Shown piece after piece: positions 35,789 to 46,270 of a DNA stretch of 64,000 nucleotides. This DNA comes from Amazonocrinis nigriterrae CENA67. Its GTDB lineage: Bacteria > Cyanobacteriota > Cyanobacteriia > Cyanobacteriales > Nostocaceae. A model generated the notes under the pieces. It was given only the letters and a program-made list of their open reading frames with translations, ran no database searches and was not told the origin of the DNA. Position numbers and translations under genes: made by a program. Position 1 is the stretch's first letter. Every line of letters begins with the position of its first letter. The stretch covers positions 1 to 64,000 of the forward strand of contig NZ_JAECZC010000081.1 of the NCBI RefSeq assembly GCF_016056305.1, written 5' to 3'.

Positions 35789-35998
35789 TTAGGCAGACAT
35801 TAAGCGTCGTTTTGGTTCAGGAATTGAACGACCTACTTCTTGAGCAGTTTCAATCCACTCCTGCATTATTATTTCTACATTTTGCAGTGCTTCAATATAA
35901 GTTTCACCATCAGCAGTGCATCCAGGTAATTCTGGTACTTCAGCGATAAATGCTTGGTCTTCTTCACTCCAGTAGAGAATTATTTCATAGCTAAGCAT
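35789..35998 (-). CDS. HicB-type antitoxin, orphan
   Basis: 69 residues: YEIILYWSEEDQAFIAEVPELPGCTADGETYIEALQNVEIIMQEW is the HicB fold (partial RNase H-like). No hicA toxin gene is next to it on either side. A GAGG site lies before the ATG. It may serve as a solitary antitoxin or regulator. Confidence 0.8.
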   Translation of the reverse strand: MLSYEIILYWSEEDQAFIAEVPELPGCTADGETYIEALQNVEIIMQEWIETAQEVGRSIPEPKRRLMSA

Positions 35999-36149
35999 GA
36001 TTTTGACCTCTAATTTTATTGCTTTGTAAAGTACTTGTTATTTAATGGAAGAGATTTGTACTGCTATTGTTTAAGTAATTTTACTAGTTGCCAAATACTG
36101 ATTGTATATATTAGTAATATTCATATAACGTATATAAGAAATATAATAT

Positions 36150-37394
36150 ATGAATTTTCAAATTTCACACACTCGTCGAAATGAGTCTAAAGTTTGGCGT
36201 GAAGATAATATTATATTTATCCCAAGTTTGACTCATCCCAGACACGCTAGTCAATTTCTAAAAGCTATTTATAACGCACGTAAACGCCAGTATGAATCTG
36301 TCATTATTAATATGAATGATGTAGGAGCTGTATTTCCTAACGCTTGCGTCCCCATTGCGTCTGCAATTCAGTATTACAGAGATTGTGGTTTTGACATATT
36401 GGTAGAGAAACAATCTTACAAACTACAAACGTCTCATTTTAACCAACCACTACCAGCAACTAGTGATGTCTTGAAAGGACAAAAAGATTTCTTATCTAAA
36501 GTCTGGGAATTTAATAATGAAACAATGGTTTTTGAACTTGTCTCAGCATTTGTAAAAGCAATTGCTGAAAAAGTAGAATGTAGTCCTGGAGTTTTACAAG
36601 GCTTTGAATGGTGTCTAAATGAAGTTATGGACAATGTTTTACAACATTCAAAAATATCCAGAGGATTTGCTATGGTTCAAGTTCATGCAGAGTCTAGGCG
36701 AATTGCTGTATGTATTACAGACACTGGTGTGGGAATTTATGGTTCTCTAGCTCAATCTAAACATAAACCAAAGTCTGCTGTTGATGCAATAACATTAGCT
36801 GTTAAAGAAGGTGTCACTAGAGATCCTAACATAGGGCAAGGTAATGGACTTTGGGGATTATTGCAAATTGTGAAAAATAATAGTGGTCTTTTAAGCATCA
36901 CATCTGGTCGTGGTTCTTTATTTATACGTGGCGATAAAACAAAAATTTTTAACGATCTTCCATTTATAGACAAAGAACATGAGGGTACAATTGTTGACTT
37001 CCAAATAGATGCAAGTCAAATTATTGATATAACAAATGCTCTAAATGGCTTCAAACCAGTGAATTTAAGGCTTGAAAGCCTAGAAACTGATGCTGGTGAG
37101 CATCACATTATGGTTAGAGATCATGCTCATGGTACTGGAACAAGACGTGCTGCTGAACAAATACGAAATGTTGTGTTGAATGTTATCCACGAAGGTGCAT
37201 CTAAAGTCATTCTTGACTTTTCAGGGATTGCAGTTATTGCTTCTAGTTTCGCTGATGAATTTATAGGTAAACTCGTTGTCCAATACGGATTCTTTAATTT
37301 TCAAAGATTAATTAGTTTACAAGGTATGAATGAAGCAGTCCAAGGTATACTTCATAGATCAGTTGCTCAGAGAATGATGGAAAGCATTCAATAA
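36150..37394 (+). CDS. GHKL ATPase with C-terminal DUF4325 (STAS-like) domain
   Basis: 414 residues. The central ATPase has an N box WCLNEVMDNVLQHS (about 154-167), G1 ITDTGVGIYGSL (about 193-204) and G2 GQGNGLWGLLQI (about 230-241), like anti-sigma-factor kinases and histidine-kinase ATPase domains, but with no HisKA. The C-terminal 90 residues (VILDFSGIAVIASSFADEFIGKLV) match DUF4325. The N-terminal 110 residues resemble a STAS-type fold. It is soluble. No partner gene lies adjacent. Possibly a regulator of the partner-switch type. Confidence 0.75.
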   Translation: MNFQISHTRRNESKVWREDNIIFIPSLTHPRHASQFLKAIYNARKRQYESVIINMNDVGAVFPNACVPIASAIQYYRDCGFDILVEKQSYKLQTSHFNQPLPATSDVLKGQKDFLSKVWEFNNETMVFELVSAFVKAIAEKVECSPGVLQGFEWCLNEVMDNVLQHSKISRGFAMVQVHAESRRIAVCITDTGVGIYGSLAQSKHKPKSAVDAITLAVKEGVTRDPNIGQGNGLWGLLQIVKNNSGLLSITSGRGSLFIRGDKTKIFNDLPFIDKEHEGTIVDFQIDASQIIDITNALNGFKPVNLRLESLETDAGEHHIMVRDHAHGTGTRRAAEQIRNVVLNVIHEGASKVILDFSGIAVIASSFADEFIGKLVVQYGFFNFQRLISLQGMNEAVQGILHRSVAQRMMESIQ

Positions 37395-37551
37395 GATAAT
37401 GGGTAGCACAATAATTAATTCTTCACTGATAGTGTATTGAAACCTTAAGTCACTGGTTGCATCGTTCCTTGACATGGAATTTAAAAACTTGGTTGATTTA
37501 CCTAAAAACTGCTGTGAGTTTCAATTATTGAAAAAATATTTTTTATTTCTT

Positions 37552-37863
37552 CTAAACCAATGTTATGACTTGCTCATATTCTTCTTTATGGCTTTGCAAA
37601 GCATCCCAAACATCAACTTTTTGCTGAAGATTGAGCCAAAGTCTAGGCCCATTTCCTAAAGCTTTACCAAGACGTATTGCTATATCTGCTGTAATTGCTC
37701 TTTGACCATCAATAATTTCCTGAATTGTTTGATTAGATACTCCTAACATTTCTGCAAAATTTGCGGTATTAATATCTAAATCATCTAAAATATCTGCAAT
37801 TACTTCGCCAGGATGTATTGGTCTTACTAATCTATCATCAGCTATATCTTGCCAATTATCCAT
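37552..37863 (-). CDS. higA: HigA antitoxin, helix-turn-helix
   Basis: 103 residues with PIHPGEVIADILDDLDINTANFAEMLGVSNQTIQEIIDGQRAITADIAIRLGKALG, the HTH of HigA/VapI antitoxins, which bind the toxin and repress the operon. It lies 79 bp downstream of higB. A broken near-identical copy is at 34835-35021. Confidence 0.9.
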   Translation of the reverse strand: MDNWQDIADDRLVRPIHPGEVIADILDDLDINTANFAEMLGVSNQTIQEIIDGQRAITADIAIRLGKALGNGPRLWLNLQQKVDVWDALQSHKEEYEQVITLV

Positions 37864-37942
37864 AATTAATACTTCTTACTCAGTAATTTGGTTAACCTTA
37901 CTTAGCATGGTCTAGCCAATTAATATAATATTAACACAAAAG

Positions 37943-38221
37943 TTAATGATAATCTTCCAGATTGACATCATAGGCATCACCATCTTCAAATTTAAAAGTT
38001 ATGCGCCAGTTTGCTGATACCTTAATTGACCAAGTTCCTTTCCTGTCTCCTTTTAATTCATGCAAATCATAACCTGGTAATCTAATATCTTCTACAATTG
38101 ACGCTGAGTCTAGAACTTCAAGTCTGATTCTAATTTTCTTTTCTAAGTTCGTAGGGATTCCTTTATTAAAATTTTCTCTAAACAAATTTTCTAATGCTTT
38201 ATTTTGAAACGTTTGAATCAT
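37943..38221 (-). CDS. higB: HigB-type toxin (RelE superfamily)
   Basis: 92 residues: FQNKALENLFRENF..GIP, RLEVLDSASIVEDIRLPGYDLHELKGDRKGTWSIKVSANWRITFKF is the HigB signature; the toxin cleaves mRNA on the ribosome. The gene order toxin then antitoxin is usual for HigBA. Confidence 0.9.
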   Translation of the reverse strand: MIQTFQNKALENLFRENFNKGIPTNLEKKIRIRLEVLDSASIVEDIRLPGYDLHELKGDRKGTWSIKVSANWRITFKFEDGDAYDVNLEDYH

Positions 38222-38377
38222 TTATATTTAACTTTTTCATTTTATTTCATTGCTAAGGCAGGCATAACACCCGCCCATGTAATCCTACTCTATCCCTCCA
38301 ATTCGGTCTTCAACTTGCTGATACAGCTTGAAGATAGCAATTCAAAAGATAGTCGTACAGCTTCTTCAAGACATCTC

Positions 38378-38713
38378 CTAACTCACTGCATAGTCTGTGA
38401 ACTGCCTCATAAAAGGAGACTGGAAGCCTAAGACAATATCTTCCTTGGGAACACCCGCAGCTACCAAATTAGCTGCAATATCATCTTCAGTGCCATTCCA
38501 CTGAAGCCAAATTTTTCCGTCCTTAATATCAATATGGATGATACAACTATGTATCCAGTCTTGACCTTCCCAACCGACATGAACTATTTGATAATGGTCA
38601 CGTTCTGTATCAAAAATTGTTTCAACTTCTATATTTCCGTAAGCTGGTTTTTGCTCGCTATAATCATGTAGCATTTGTTGTACAAGCTGGCGATATCGAG
38701 TTAATTTATCCAT
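38378..38713 (-). CDS. xisI: XisI-type protein (fdxN excision-controlling factor family)
   Basis: 111 residues: MDKLTRYRQLVQQMLHDYSE, IFDTERDHYQIVHVGWEG and ILGFQSPFMRQFTDYAVS are typical of XisI. Family members were first linked to excision of the fdxN element in heterocysts, but they are widespread as XisH-XisI pairs with no clear role. The start overlaps the end of xisH by 13 bp. Confidence 0.92.
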   Translation of the reverse strand: MDKLTRYRQLVQQMLHDYSEQKPAYGNIEVETIFDTERDHYQIVHVGWEGQDWIHSCIIHIDIKDGKIWLQWNGTEDDIAANLVAAGVPKEDIVLGFQSPFMRQFTDYAVS

Positions 38714-39120
38714 TGGTAAATCACCTCTTGCTCTACATTATAAATAAGCATTTTTACTTGATTTTCTGCTATCATGTCTTTAGGAAAATCAAGTTGAAAG
38801 AATGTTTTGTAAATTGTTAAAGGTACTGCTAAATACAAAACACGCTCCGGTTGTCGCCGTCGTAATGCACCTCTATAATTAATAAACTGTCCTAATGCTG
38901 TATGAAATTCTGAAATAGCAGACGACCTTTCTAAAAAACTTTTGACTTCAACTGCAATTTTTTGTCCTTCGCGTTCTGCTGCAATTAGCTTTTCTGCGGC
39001 TAAATCAATCGAAAGATTAACTCCTCCCACGCTAATTATGAGCGGATCATGCGTAATTTGCCAACCATCTTTCTGTAAAGCTGTTTTAACAACTTCGTGA
39101 AAGACATCCTTAGCAGACAT
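38701..39120 (-). CDS. xisH: XisH-type protein
   Basis: 139 residues with an endonuclease-like layout: MSAKDVFHEVVKTALQKDGWQITHDPL, LIAAEREGQKIAVEVKSF (PD-(D/E)xK-like E-x-K), ALGQFINYRGAL. First of the xisHI operon. No fdxN-type element is visible in the window. Confidence 0.92.
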   Translation of the reverse strand: MSAKDVFHEVVKTALQKDGWQITHDPLIISVGGVNLSIDLAAEKLIAAEREGQKIAVEVKSFLERSSAISEFHTALGQFINYRGALRRRQPERVLYLAVPLTIYKTFFQLDFPKDMIAENQVKMLIYNVEQEVIYQWIN

Positions 39121-39165
39121 ACATATCTATAATTATATATTTGATTTTCATTTTACGGTTTTTCA

Positions 39166-39195
39166 TGTAGAGACGTTTTATAAAACGTCCCTACA
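39166..39195. repeat. Palindromic repeat after chlH
   Basis: TGTAGAGACGTTTTA / TAAAACGTCCCTACA, a dispersed hairpin found widely in Nostoc-type genomes; a sister (GTAGAGGCGTACAGCTGTACG) lies at 52079-52107. It could act as the chlH terminator but lacks a T-run. Confidence 0.65.
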
Positions 39196-39209
39196 CTTAT
39201 GATTAGAGA

Positions 39210-42200
39210 TTATTCAATCCCTTCAATCCGGTCTTCAACTTCTTGGTACAACTCGCGCAGCAATTCTAAATTGCTTTCGCTAGTCTCCCAATAACCGCGA
39301 CCATTCACTTCTAACAAAGTTGATACAACTTTGCGGAAAGAATGAGGATTGAGATTCATCAAACGATTCCGCATCGCTTCATCTTTGATGAACGTTTCAT
39401 TAGTATCCTCATAAATCCAGTTATCCACAGCGCCGGCTGTCGCACTCCAACCCATTGTATTCACCAACCGTTTGGAGAGTTCGCGCACGCCTTCGTAACC
39501 GTGAGACAACATCCCCTCGTACCATTTGGGATTTAACAATTTGGTACGCGCATCTAAGCGGACGGTTTCTGATAATGTCCGCACCTGGGCGTTGGCTGTG
39601 GTGGTGTCTGCAATGTAAGATGCTGGTGTCTTACCATCGCCACGCAGACTTGCTACCAGCTTGGTGGGGTCAGAGTCGAAGTAGTGGGAAACGTCCGTCA
39701 AGCTAATCTCGGAAGAATCCAAGTTTTGGAAAGTTGCATCAGCAGTTTTCAAAGTGCTTTCAAAAATCTGCCGGGACTCGTCCATCATACCTGGGTTATC
39801 GGAATTGAAAGCGAAGGATTTGCGCTTCAAATACATTTCCTGTAACTCGGCTTCGCTTTCCCAAGTGCTGTTTTCCACCGCCAAGTTGATATTTGACGAA
39901 TAAGAACCGGAAGCGTTAGAGAAAACGCGAGTCGCTGCTTGACGCAGATTAATTCCCAATTCCTCGGCTTGCTGCAAAGCATGTTTGCGGACAAAGTTCA
40001 TTTCTAACGGTTCATCCGCCTCAGCCGCCATTTTCACCGCTTGGTCTAGCAAGTTCATTTGGTTGATGAACAAGTCGCGGAATACACCAGAACAGTTAAT
40101 CACCACGTCAATTCTAGGGCGACCCAACTCTTCTAAGGGTATTAATTCTAACTTGTTCACCCGTCCCAAGGTATCGGGAACCGGACGTACACCTACCATC
40201 CACATGATCTGTGCTAGGGATTCCCCGTAAGTTTTGATGTTATCGGTTCCCCAAAGCACACAGGCGATGGTTTCGGGCCATTTACCGCCGTTTTCAGCTT
40301 TGTTCCGTGCCAAAAGCCGATCTACAACGATTTTAGCCGATTGTACTGCTGCCGTTGTCGGGATGGATTGCGGGTCAAGGGCATGGATATTCTTACCTGT
40401 GGGCAATACATCCGGGTTGCGGATGGGGTCGCCACCAGGGCCGGGGAGGATATACTCGCCTTCTAAACCTTTGAGTAATGCGCCTAATTCGTTGTCAGCA
40501 CAAACTTGCTGCAAACAGAATTCCAAATACTCAAACAAAGGTTTCAGTGCTGCGTTATCAACTTTGGGATAACCTGCTTTATGCAATGCTTCTACCCAAG
40601 GTTCTTTTTTGCCCATGTTGAAGAAATTCAAGCGGGAAACCAAAGAAACCCTTCCCTCAGCGTCGGTTTGTTCTTTGACAAGGGCGCTAACTGCTTCGCG
40701 GGTTGCTAGGGTGATGTCTTGCAATAGCTGGACATCTTCTAAAACGCCTTTGTCGCTGTTTTGGTAAATTTCGTCAATGTTACGCCCTAAGCTGTTGGCG
40801 ATAATTCTCGGTAAGCTGAGAATTTCTTCTTCTGTACGGTCTAAGCTGGCGATGTTAACCAAAGTTGCCACGGCTTCTTCTGCACTCGGCGGTTTACCAA
40901 TGACGTGCAAACCACAAGGCAATAACCGAGATTCGATTTCCATCAACTTGCGGTAGACGCTGCCGACAATATTATCCCGCTCCTCAGCAGTCATATCCTT
41001 GGCATCGGTTTCTGGCAAAGCGATATCTTTATCCAAGTTCACCATCCGGCATTTATCCATGATGGTGTTGACAATGGGAACGCCGCGTCCGGTATCTTTC
41101 AAGGTTTGGTAAGAACCGATTAACTCGCTGAGTTCTTTCAAGCCTTTGTATAAACCAGCATTCTCAGCAGGAGGCGTTAAGTAAGAAATTGTCTCAGCGT
41201 AACTGCGACGCTTGGCAATTGTGGCTTCGCTGGGGTTATTGGCTGCGTAATAATACAGATTAGGAATTGTGCCAATTAAGTTATCTGGATAACATTCACC
41301 AGACATCCCCATCTGCTTACCTGGCATGAATTCCAAGGAACCGTGGGTACCAAAGTGCAGCACCGCATCAGCACCCCAAATTTGCTCTAGGTAAGTGTAG
41401 TAAGCAGCAAAGCCGTGGTGAGGACTAGCTGAACGGGAGAACAACAACCGCATGGGGTCGCCTTCGTAACCGAAGGTAGGCTGAACGCCGATGAAGACGT
41501 TACCGAATTGTTTACCGTAAATCAGCAGATTTTGTCCGTCACTATTAAGATGTCCTGGTGGTGGCCCCCAGTTCTCTTCTAAGCGTTGAGAATAAGGGGT
41601 GAGTGCTTCATACTCTGGCACCGACATCTTGTAGGCGATGTTAAGTTCAGGGCTGCTGTACTGCGCTTGGGCGTCGTGGATGACTTCCTGCATCAACGCC
41701 TCGGCTGATTCTGGCAATTCTGGCAAATCATAGCCGTTATTCTTTAAGGCTTTCATCACCTCGTAGATGGAACCGAATACATCTAGGTATGCAGCGGTAC
41801 CAACGTTACCTTTATCGGGGGGGAAGCTGAAAACGGTGATGGCAACTTTTTTGTTGAGTTTGGGTTTACGGCGGAGGTTAGCCCATTTTAACGCTCGTTG
41901 TGCCACTGCTTCGATGCGGTCTTGGAGAGCGATCGCTTTCCCAGTTGCCCCATCTCTACCCGATAATATAATCGGCTCGATTGCCCCATCCAATTCGGGA
42001 ATGGCAATTTGCAAAGCCACTTGAATGGGATGTAACCCTAAATCGCTATCTAACCACTCTTCAGTGGTTTGGAAAACTAAGGGTAACGCCACCATGTAAG
42101 GACGGTTTAAGCGTTTGAGTGATTCAATGGCTTTGGGATGGTCTTGTCTAGCGGGGCCGCCTACTAAAGCAAAACCAGTTAGCGATACCACTGCATCCAC

Positions 42201-43196
42201 TAACGGGGTGTTGGTGGTCGGTTCGTAGAAGTATGCATCCACAGGCTTGGAGAAATCCAAACCGCCAGCAAAGACGGGAAGTACCCGCGCCCCTAATGCT
42301 TCCAACTCCTGCACCATCGCTACATAATGGGCATCATCCCCTGTAACTAGGTGAGTGCGTTGTAATACCAACCCCACACAGGGAGCCAAAGGATCTTTCA
42401 AGTCTTTGGGAATATCCCTACGGGCACTATACCAGTTGAGGTACTCTCTGACATCCTCAAACATGTTGGGGGCTAAAGGATGCCAAACCCCCATGTCAGG
42501 ATAAACTACTGGCGCTTGGTATTCAACAGATGCAACATTTTGTTTCTCTACGCCTTTAAATACATATTTATCAGCTAGCATCAGCAAGAAGTTTTCCAAG
42601 TTGTCTGGAGAACCCCCCAGCCAATACTGAAAACTGAGCATGAAATTACGTGCGTCCTGTGCCTTGTCCATTGGTAGGAACTTCAGCACTTGCGGCAGTG
42701 TTCGCAGCAGCTTTAGCATCCCATCTTGGAATCCCGCGCCGGATTTTTCTTTGCGTTTCCGCATGAATTGTGCGATCGCACTCTTCGACTGACCCAACTG
42801 TGCCAAGGAAAAAGTGCCCATTTTATTTAGGCGCATGACCTCTGGCATTGATGGGAATACTACGGCAACGTCCAAGCGATCGCGGTGTGGTTCGACTGCT
42901 GTAACTACTTTCTGAGCTAAGTCTTCTATGAAAATAAGTGAGGCGATGAAAATATTGGCACTTTCCATGTCCCGTTTGAACTCATCATAGTTCTCTGGGT
43001 CGCGGAGTTCTTCAATCAAGTAACCGCTAATTTCAATCGCCAGGTTAGGATTATTCGAGTTAATCGTGCGAACCGCTTGTGACAATGCACTCTGGTACTG
43101 GGACTCAAGCACGACATAGACCACCTTGATTAAATTACGTCCGCGTAAGTTATCTGGCGCAATATGTCTAATGGTGGACTTGACGTGGGTGAACAT
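39210..43196 (-). CDS. chlH: Magnesium chelatase subunit H
   Basis: 1328 residues, the length of cyanobacterial ChlH (CobN/Mg-chelatase family, PF02514). N-terminal DUF3479 domain ([19 protein letters not shown]...), then the large CobN-type domain with [20 protein letters not shown] (metal and porphyrin binding His and Glu) and [24 protein letters not shown]. With ChlI and ChlD it inserts Mg2+ into protoporphyrin IX, the first step of chlorophyll synthesis. The C terminus ([21 protein letters not shown]) is usual. A GGAG site precedes ATG 43196. Transcribed alone. Some genomes have a second chlH; one copy is seen here. Confidence 0.97.
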   Translation of the reverse strand: MFTHVKSTIRHIAPDNLRGRNLIKVVYVVLESQYQSALSQAVRTINSNNPNLAIEISGYLIEELRDPENYDEFKRDMESANIFIASLIFIEDLAQKVVTAVEPHRDRLDVAVVFPSMPEVMRLNKMGTFSLAQLGQSKSAIAQFMRKRKEKSGAGFQDGMLKLLRTLPQVLKFLPMDKAQDARNFMLSFQYWLGGSPDNLENFLLMLADKYVFKGVEKQNVASVEYQAPVVYPDMGVWHPLAPNMFEDVREYLNWYSARRDIPKDLKDPLAPCVGLVLQRTHLVTGDDAHYVAMVQELEALGARVLPVFAGGLDFSKPVDAYFYEPTTNTPLVDAVVSLTGFALVGGPARQDHPKAIESLKRLNRPYMVALPLVFQTTEEWLDSDLGLHPIQVALQIAIPELDGAIEPIILSGRDGATGKAIALQDRIEAVAQRALKWANLRRKPKLNKKVAITVFSFPPDKGNVGTAAYLDVFGSIYEVMKALKNNGYDLPELPESAEALMQEVIHDAQAQYSSPELNIAYKMSVPEYEALTPYSQRLEENWGPPPGHLNSDGQNLLIYGKQFGNVFIGVQPTFGYEGDPMRLLFSRSASPHHGFAAYYTYLEQIWGADAVLHFGTHGSLEFMPGKQMGMSGECYPDNLIGTIPNLYYYAANNPSEATIAKRRSYAETISYLTPPAENAGLYKGLKELSELIGSYQTLKDTGRGVPIVNTIMDKCRMVNLDKDIALPETDAKDMTAEERDNIVGSVYRKLMEIESRLLPCGLHVIGKPPSAEEAVATLVNIASLDRTEEEILSLPRIIANSLGRNIDEIYQNSDKGVLEDVQLLQDITLATREAVSALVKEQTDAEGRVSLVSRLNFFNMGKKEPWVEALHKAGYPKVDNAALKPLFEYLEFCLQQVCADNELGALLKGLEGEYILPGPGGDPIRNPDVLPTGKNIHALDPQSIPTTAAVQSAKIVVDRLLARNKAENGGKWPETIACVLWGTDNIKTYGESLAQIMWMVGVRPVPDTLGRVNKLELIPLEELGRPRIDVVINCSGVFRDLFINQMNLLDQAVKMAAEADEPLEMNFVRKHALQQAEELGINLRQAATRVFSNASGSYSSNINLAVENSTWESEAELQEMYLKRKSFAFNSDNPGMMDESRQIFESTLKTADATFQNLDSSEISLTDVSHYFDSDPTKLVASLRGDGKTPASYIADTTTANAQVRTLSETVRLDARTKLLNPKWYEGMLSHGYEGVRELSKRLVNTMGWSATAGAVDNWIYEDTNETFIKDEAMRNRLMNLNPHSFRKVVSTLLEVNGRGYWETSESNLELLRELYQEVEDRIEGIE

Positions 43197-43763
43197 GCAG
43201 ATAGGCTCCTTTGATGCGCGTTCTCTACTGGAAGTTCTTAGCGGCTAATGCCGCCACAGGTCACTTCTTTTCTTTAGGCAATATAGAGTTTTTTATCAGA
43301 AAAACCTTGCCCAGAGGGCATTTTATCCCTTATCTGACACAATTCGATATAAAAAAAGAAATATTTATTAATCAATATTGACAACAAATAAAAGTGATTA
43401 CTTCTATTTATGTAACGAAAACTTAATATAAGGGAGTGGGGAGTAGGGAGTAGGGAGTAGGGAATTGGGAATGGGATCTGCAAGATTGAAGAAGGCAGCT
43501 ATGCTGAGGGCAGAGGGCTTTTATGTTTTGTTCAGAAGGGGATTCCGACCCCTCCTGAACAAGAGCCACCTTTGTTGAAATTTGGTGGGGGTATTAAACC
43601 CTTACTCACAATGAGAGTGCAGAGGAGGCAGTGCGGTCTTGGGTTTTACCCAAGAGGAGCAACTGCCGTGGCAGGAATCAGATCCCTTCTGCCTTCTGCC
43701 TCCTGCCCTCTGCCTTTCCCGATAACAACTAACAACTGACCACTGACAACTGACAACTGACCA
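43197..43763. other. Intergenic region with heptamer tracts and hairpins
   Basis: 567 bp. Contents: GGGAGTA heptamers (about 43432-43475), a hairpin TTGTTCAG..GGGG / CCCC..CTGAACAA (about 43531-43562), a dispersed CAGTGCGGTCTTGGG...AAGAGGAGCAACTG unit (about 43628-43668, also at 58732-58766), CTGCCTT heptamers (43685-43715) and CAACTGA heptamers (43730-43760) that run up to the start codon of the LpxB-like gene. It contains the chlH promoter on the minus side. Confidence 0.7.
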
Positions 43764-45179
43764 ATGACTAACCAACCGTTTGATATACTGATTCTCTCGA
43801 ATGGGCCTGGAGAGGTGACTACCTGGGTGCGTCCGGTGGTAAAGGCTTTGCGGCAAGAATTAGGGGATGACCGTGCTGTTGTCAGGATTTCTGTTGTGTT
43901 ATCACCTTGCCCTAATGCTAGTGGTAAAGAAGCTGCGATCGCTCGTTCTTACCCGGAAGTTGATAGAGTGCAAGCAGCAGAGCATTTTTGGCAATTTTTG
44001 CTTTGGGGTAAGACTGTTGAAAATTGGGATTGGAGAAGTCGCGGTGTAGTGGTTTTCCTCGGTGGTGATCAAATATTTCCTGTGGTCATTGGCAAAAAAC
44101 TGGGATATCGCACAGTCGTTTACGCCGAATGGGAAGCCAGATGGCATAACTGGATAGACCGCTTTGGCGTGATGAAAGCACAAGTCGCTAAAAACGTCTC
44201 TGAAAAACACGCCCACAAATTCACCGTTGTGGGAGATTTGATGCTAGAAGCTAGTAGTCAACAGTCCTTAGCAAATGACAAAGAACAAATCAACACTCCC
44301 CACTCCCCACTCCCTACTCCCCACTCCCCCATCATCGGCATTTTGCCAGGTTCAAAAGCTGCAAAATTAGCTCAAGGTGTGCCATTAACTTTAGCCATAG
44401 CTGAACACATCCACGCCAAAATTCCCCAAACCAAGTTTGTGATTCCCGTCGCCCCAACTTTGGATTTACAAACTTTAGCTAGTTTTGCCGACCCGCAGAA
44501 AAACCCTTTTGTGAAAACTTTTGGCTTTAATGGTGCTTCCTTAATTGTCTCAAAGGAAACTACTGAAAACTCAGCACTCAGCACTCAGCACTCAGCACTC
44601 AGCACTCAAAACGCACTCAGCACTCAGCACTCAGCACTCAGCACTCAAAACGCACTCAGCACTCAGCACTCAGCACTCAAAACAGATAAGGGCTTATCTG
44701 TAGAATTATGGCAAGAAAACCCTGCATATGGATTATTATCTCAGTGTTGCATCTGTCTGACTACAGTGGGGGCAAACACAGCTGAACTCGGTGCTTTAGG
44801 TGTGCCGATGATTGTTTTGCTCCCCACACAACAACTTGACGCAATGCGTTCTTGGGATGGTTTACCAGGGTTATTAGCTAATTTACCAGGGGTCGGTTCT
44901 TACTTTGCGAAGGTGATTAACTGGCTAGTATTGAGACGCAAAGGCTTATTAGCATGGCCGAATATCTGGGCGCAGGAGGAAATAGTACCCGAACTGGTGG
45001 GTAAACTCCAGCCCCCAGAAGTCGGGGATATGGTACTAGATTTGTTGGAACATCCAGAAAAATTAGACGATATGCGAAACAAACTCAAACGAGTTAGAGG
45101 GGAAAGCGGTGCAGCGCAGAAGATAGCAAAGATTGTGTGCGAGGAAATTGGACAGCAATTAAAGGTCAACAGCTTCTAA
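43764..45179 (+). CDS. LpxB-like (lipid-A-disaccharide synthase-related) protein with in-frame heptamer inserts
   Basis: 471 residues. The N-terminal ILILSNGPGEVTTWVRPVVKAL and the central VVFLGGDQIFPVVIGKKLGYRTVVYAE and IGILPGSKAAKL are the cyanobacterial LpxB-related family (GT19-like). C-terminal LTTVGANTAELGALGVPMIVLLPTQ matches too. Two inserted peptides are not family sequence: NTPHSPLPTPHSP (about 173-187, from CACTCCC heptamers) and a run of HSALSTQ/NALSTQ (about 271-308, from ACTCAGC heptamers). Both keep the frame. It could take part in surface-glycolipid synthesis; the substrate is unknown. The end overlaps the convergent gene at 45159 by 21 bp. Confidence 0.8.
   Translation: MTNQPFDILILSNGPGEVTTWVRPVVKALRQELGDDRAVVRISVVLSPCPNASGKEAAIARSYPEVDRVQAAEHFWQFLLWGKTVENWDWRSRGVVVFLGGDQIFPVVIGKKLGYRTVVYAEWEARWHNWIDRFGVMKAQVAKNVSEKHAHKFTVVGDLMLEASSQQSLANDKEQINTPHSPLPTPHSPIIGILPGSKAAKLAQGVPLTLAIAEHIHAKIPQTKFVIPVAPTLDLQTLASFADPQKNPFVKTFGFNGASLIVSKETTENSALSTQHSALSTQNALSTQHSALSTQNALSTQHSALKTDKGLSVELWQENPAYGLLSQCCICLTTVGANTAELGALGVPMIVLLPTQQLDAMRSWDGLPGLLANLPGVGSYFAKVINWLVLRRKGLLAWPNIWAQEEIVPELVGKLQPPEVGDMVLDLLEHPEKLDDMRNKLKRVRGESGAAQKIAKIVCEEIGQQLKVNSF
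44281..44330. repeat. CACTCCC heptamer tract inside the LpxB-like gene
   Basis: Five to six units of CACTCCC/CTACTCC type encode Thr-Pro-His-Ser-Pro repeats. The inverse of the GGGAGTA tract at 43432-43475 upstream of the same gene. Confidence 0.85.
44573..44690. repeat. ACTCAGC heptamer tract inside the LpxB-like gene
   Basis: About 15 heptamers in three blocks, separated by AAAACGC spacers (ACTCAGC ACTCAGC ... ACTCAAAACGC). Three heptamers make seven codons, so HSALSTQ repeats. The blocks are near-identical, implying recent duplication of a 48-bp unit as well as heptamer slippage. Confidence 0.9.
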
Positions 45180-45749
45180 ATCATCTGGTACTGTTGAGTC
45201 GTTAAGGGCATTGCGAAAGTATTTTCCTGTCAGTCCGGTTGCTGAAAAAATCGGTGTACCAGCCTGGAGGTCAAAAATATAAGCAGTGTACTTTGTTGAA
45301 CGAGGAGGATTTGAAGTTTGAAAGCCGAGAAACCCAGAACCGCTAATGTCAAAGTTGCCTTTGACTACTACTAACATCATTGGCGGTTCTTTACCCATAA
45401 AATCAAATTCACCAAAGCCAGTAGCAGGAATTTCAGCAGCTTTGATTGGACGGGCAAAGATTGCTTCAGGTGTGCCGCTTAGTACCTTGTATCGGCAAGA
45501 GTTGGCAAGGGTATAGTTTACAGCAGCTTGCTTAATTTCTTTTTCCGAAGCTGAAGTTAGTGGACGTTTTTGAAATATAGCCAACCGATTGCTTTCTTCA
45601 GGAGAGATTTTTTTGAGTATTTCAGGGGCAATGTTGCTAAGTTGATTCTGAATTAAGCAACGATCTAATGAAGCAGCTATAGATTGTATGGATAGTAGCG
45701 AAAAAATACCCCCTGACACCAATGCCAAGCTGACTAAAGCTTTTTTCAT
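45159..45749 (-). CDS. Exported protein of unknown function
   Basis: 196 residues. It has a signal peptide (MKKALVSLALVSGGIFSLLSIQSIAA, cleavage near 26). The body is soluble: Cys in SLDRCLIQNQL and NSCRYKVL, then ATGFGEFDFMG and GKYFRNAL. No domain recognised. Likely periplasmic or secreted. Convergent with the LpxB-like gene, overlapping by 21 bp. Confidence 0.65.
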   Translation of the reverse strand: MKKALVSLALVSGGIFSLLSIQSIAASLDRCLIQNQLSNIAPEILKKISPEESNRLAIFQKRPLTSASEKEIKQAAVNYTLANSCRYKVLSGTPEAIFARPIKAAEIPATGFGEFDFMGKEPPMMLVVVKGNFDISGSGFLGFQTSNPPRSTKYTAYIFDLQAGTPIFSATGLTGKYFRNALNDSTVPDDLEAVDL

Positions 45750-45883
45750 AATTAGATTTTTAATACATTAGCTTTGCTACATATTCTAATCAAATATGTA
45801 AAGAAATGTATTTTCTAACTTCAGGCACGTTGATCAAAAGAGATAAGGAAGTAAAAAATTTCTCCCTCATCTCCTCGTCTTGC

Positions 45884-46270
45884 TTAATCTGAGGATTGTC
45901 CATCCCGTCGCCCTAGTTCATAAATGCCGCAACCCATACAGGCTAATATGCCCATGCTAATTGCCCAGCTGCGACCTAAACCTATTTCTACGCCCCAGTT
46001 ACATAAAGCACCAATGACTAAAAAAGGCACGATGCTGAACAGGGAAGCGTAAAAGGCGTTTTGGGATTCTCTAGCCTGACGAGTCTTTTCAAATTCTGTT
46101 TGGCTGGTATAAAGCGATCGCTCGGCAAAGTTAAACCAGCGGTTTAGTTGCTCGATTACCCATTCATTGACTGGAGAAAAACCCAAATATAACGCCAATG
46201 ACCACAAACTCGCTCCGGCAATGGCGATCGCGTCTATCTCAATACGGAAAGGTATAATATCAGTCAGCAT
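45884..46270 (-). CDS. Small membrane protein of unknown function
   Basis: 128 residues with an N-terminal hydrophobic segment (IDAIAIAGASLWSLALYLGF), a polar middle (ERSLYTSQTEFEKTRQARESQ) and two further helices (LFSIVPFLVIGALCNWGVEI; WAISMGILACMGCGIY). Similar proteins occur in cyanobacteria without known role. Confidence 0.65.
   Translation of the reverse strand: MLTDIIPFRIEIDAIAIAGASLWSLALYLGFSPVNEWVIEQLNRWFNFAERSLYTSQTEFEKTRQARESQNAFYASLFSIVPFLVIGALCNWGVEIGLGRSWAISMGILACMGCGIYELGRRDGQSSD

Noticed and set aside
43274-43483. 69-residue open frame on the minus strand before chlH
   Set aside because: It is a translation of GGGAGTA heptamers and AT-rich spacer.
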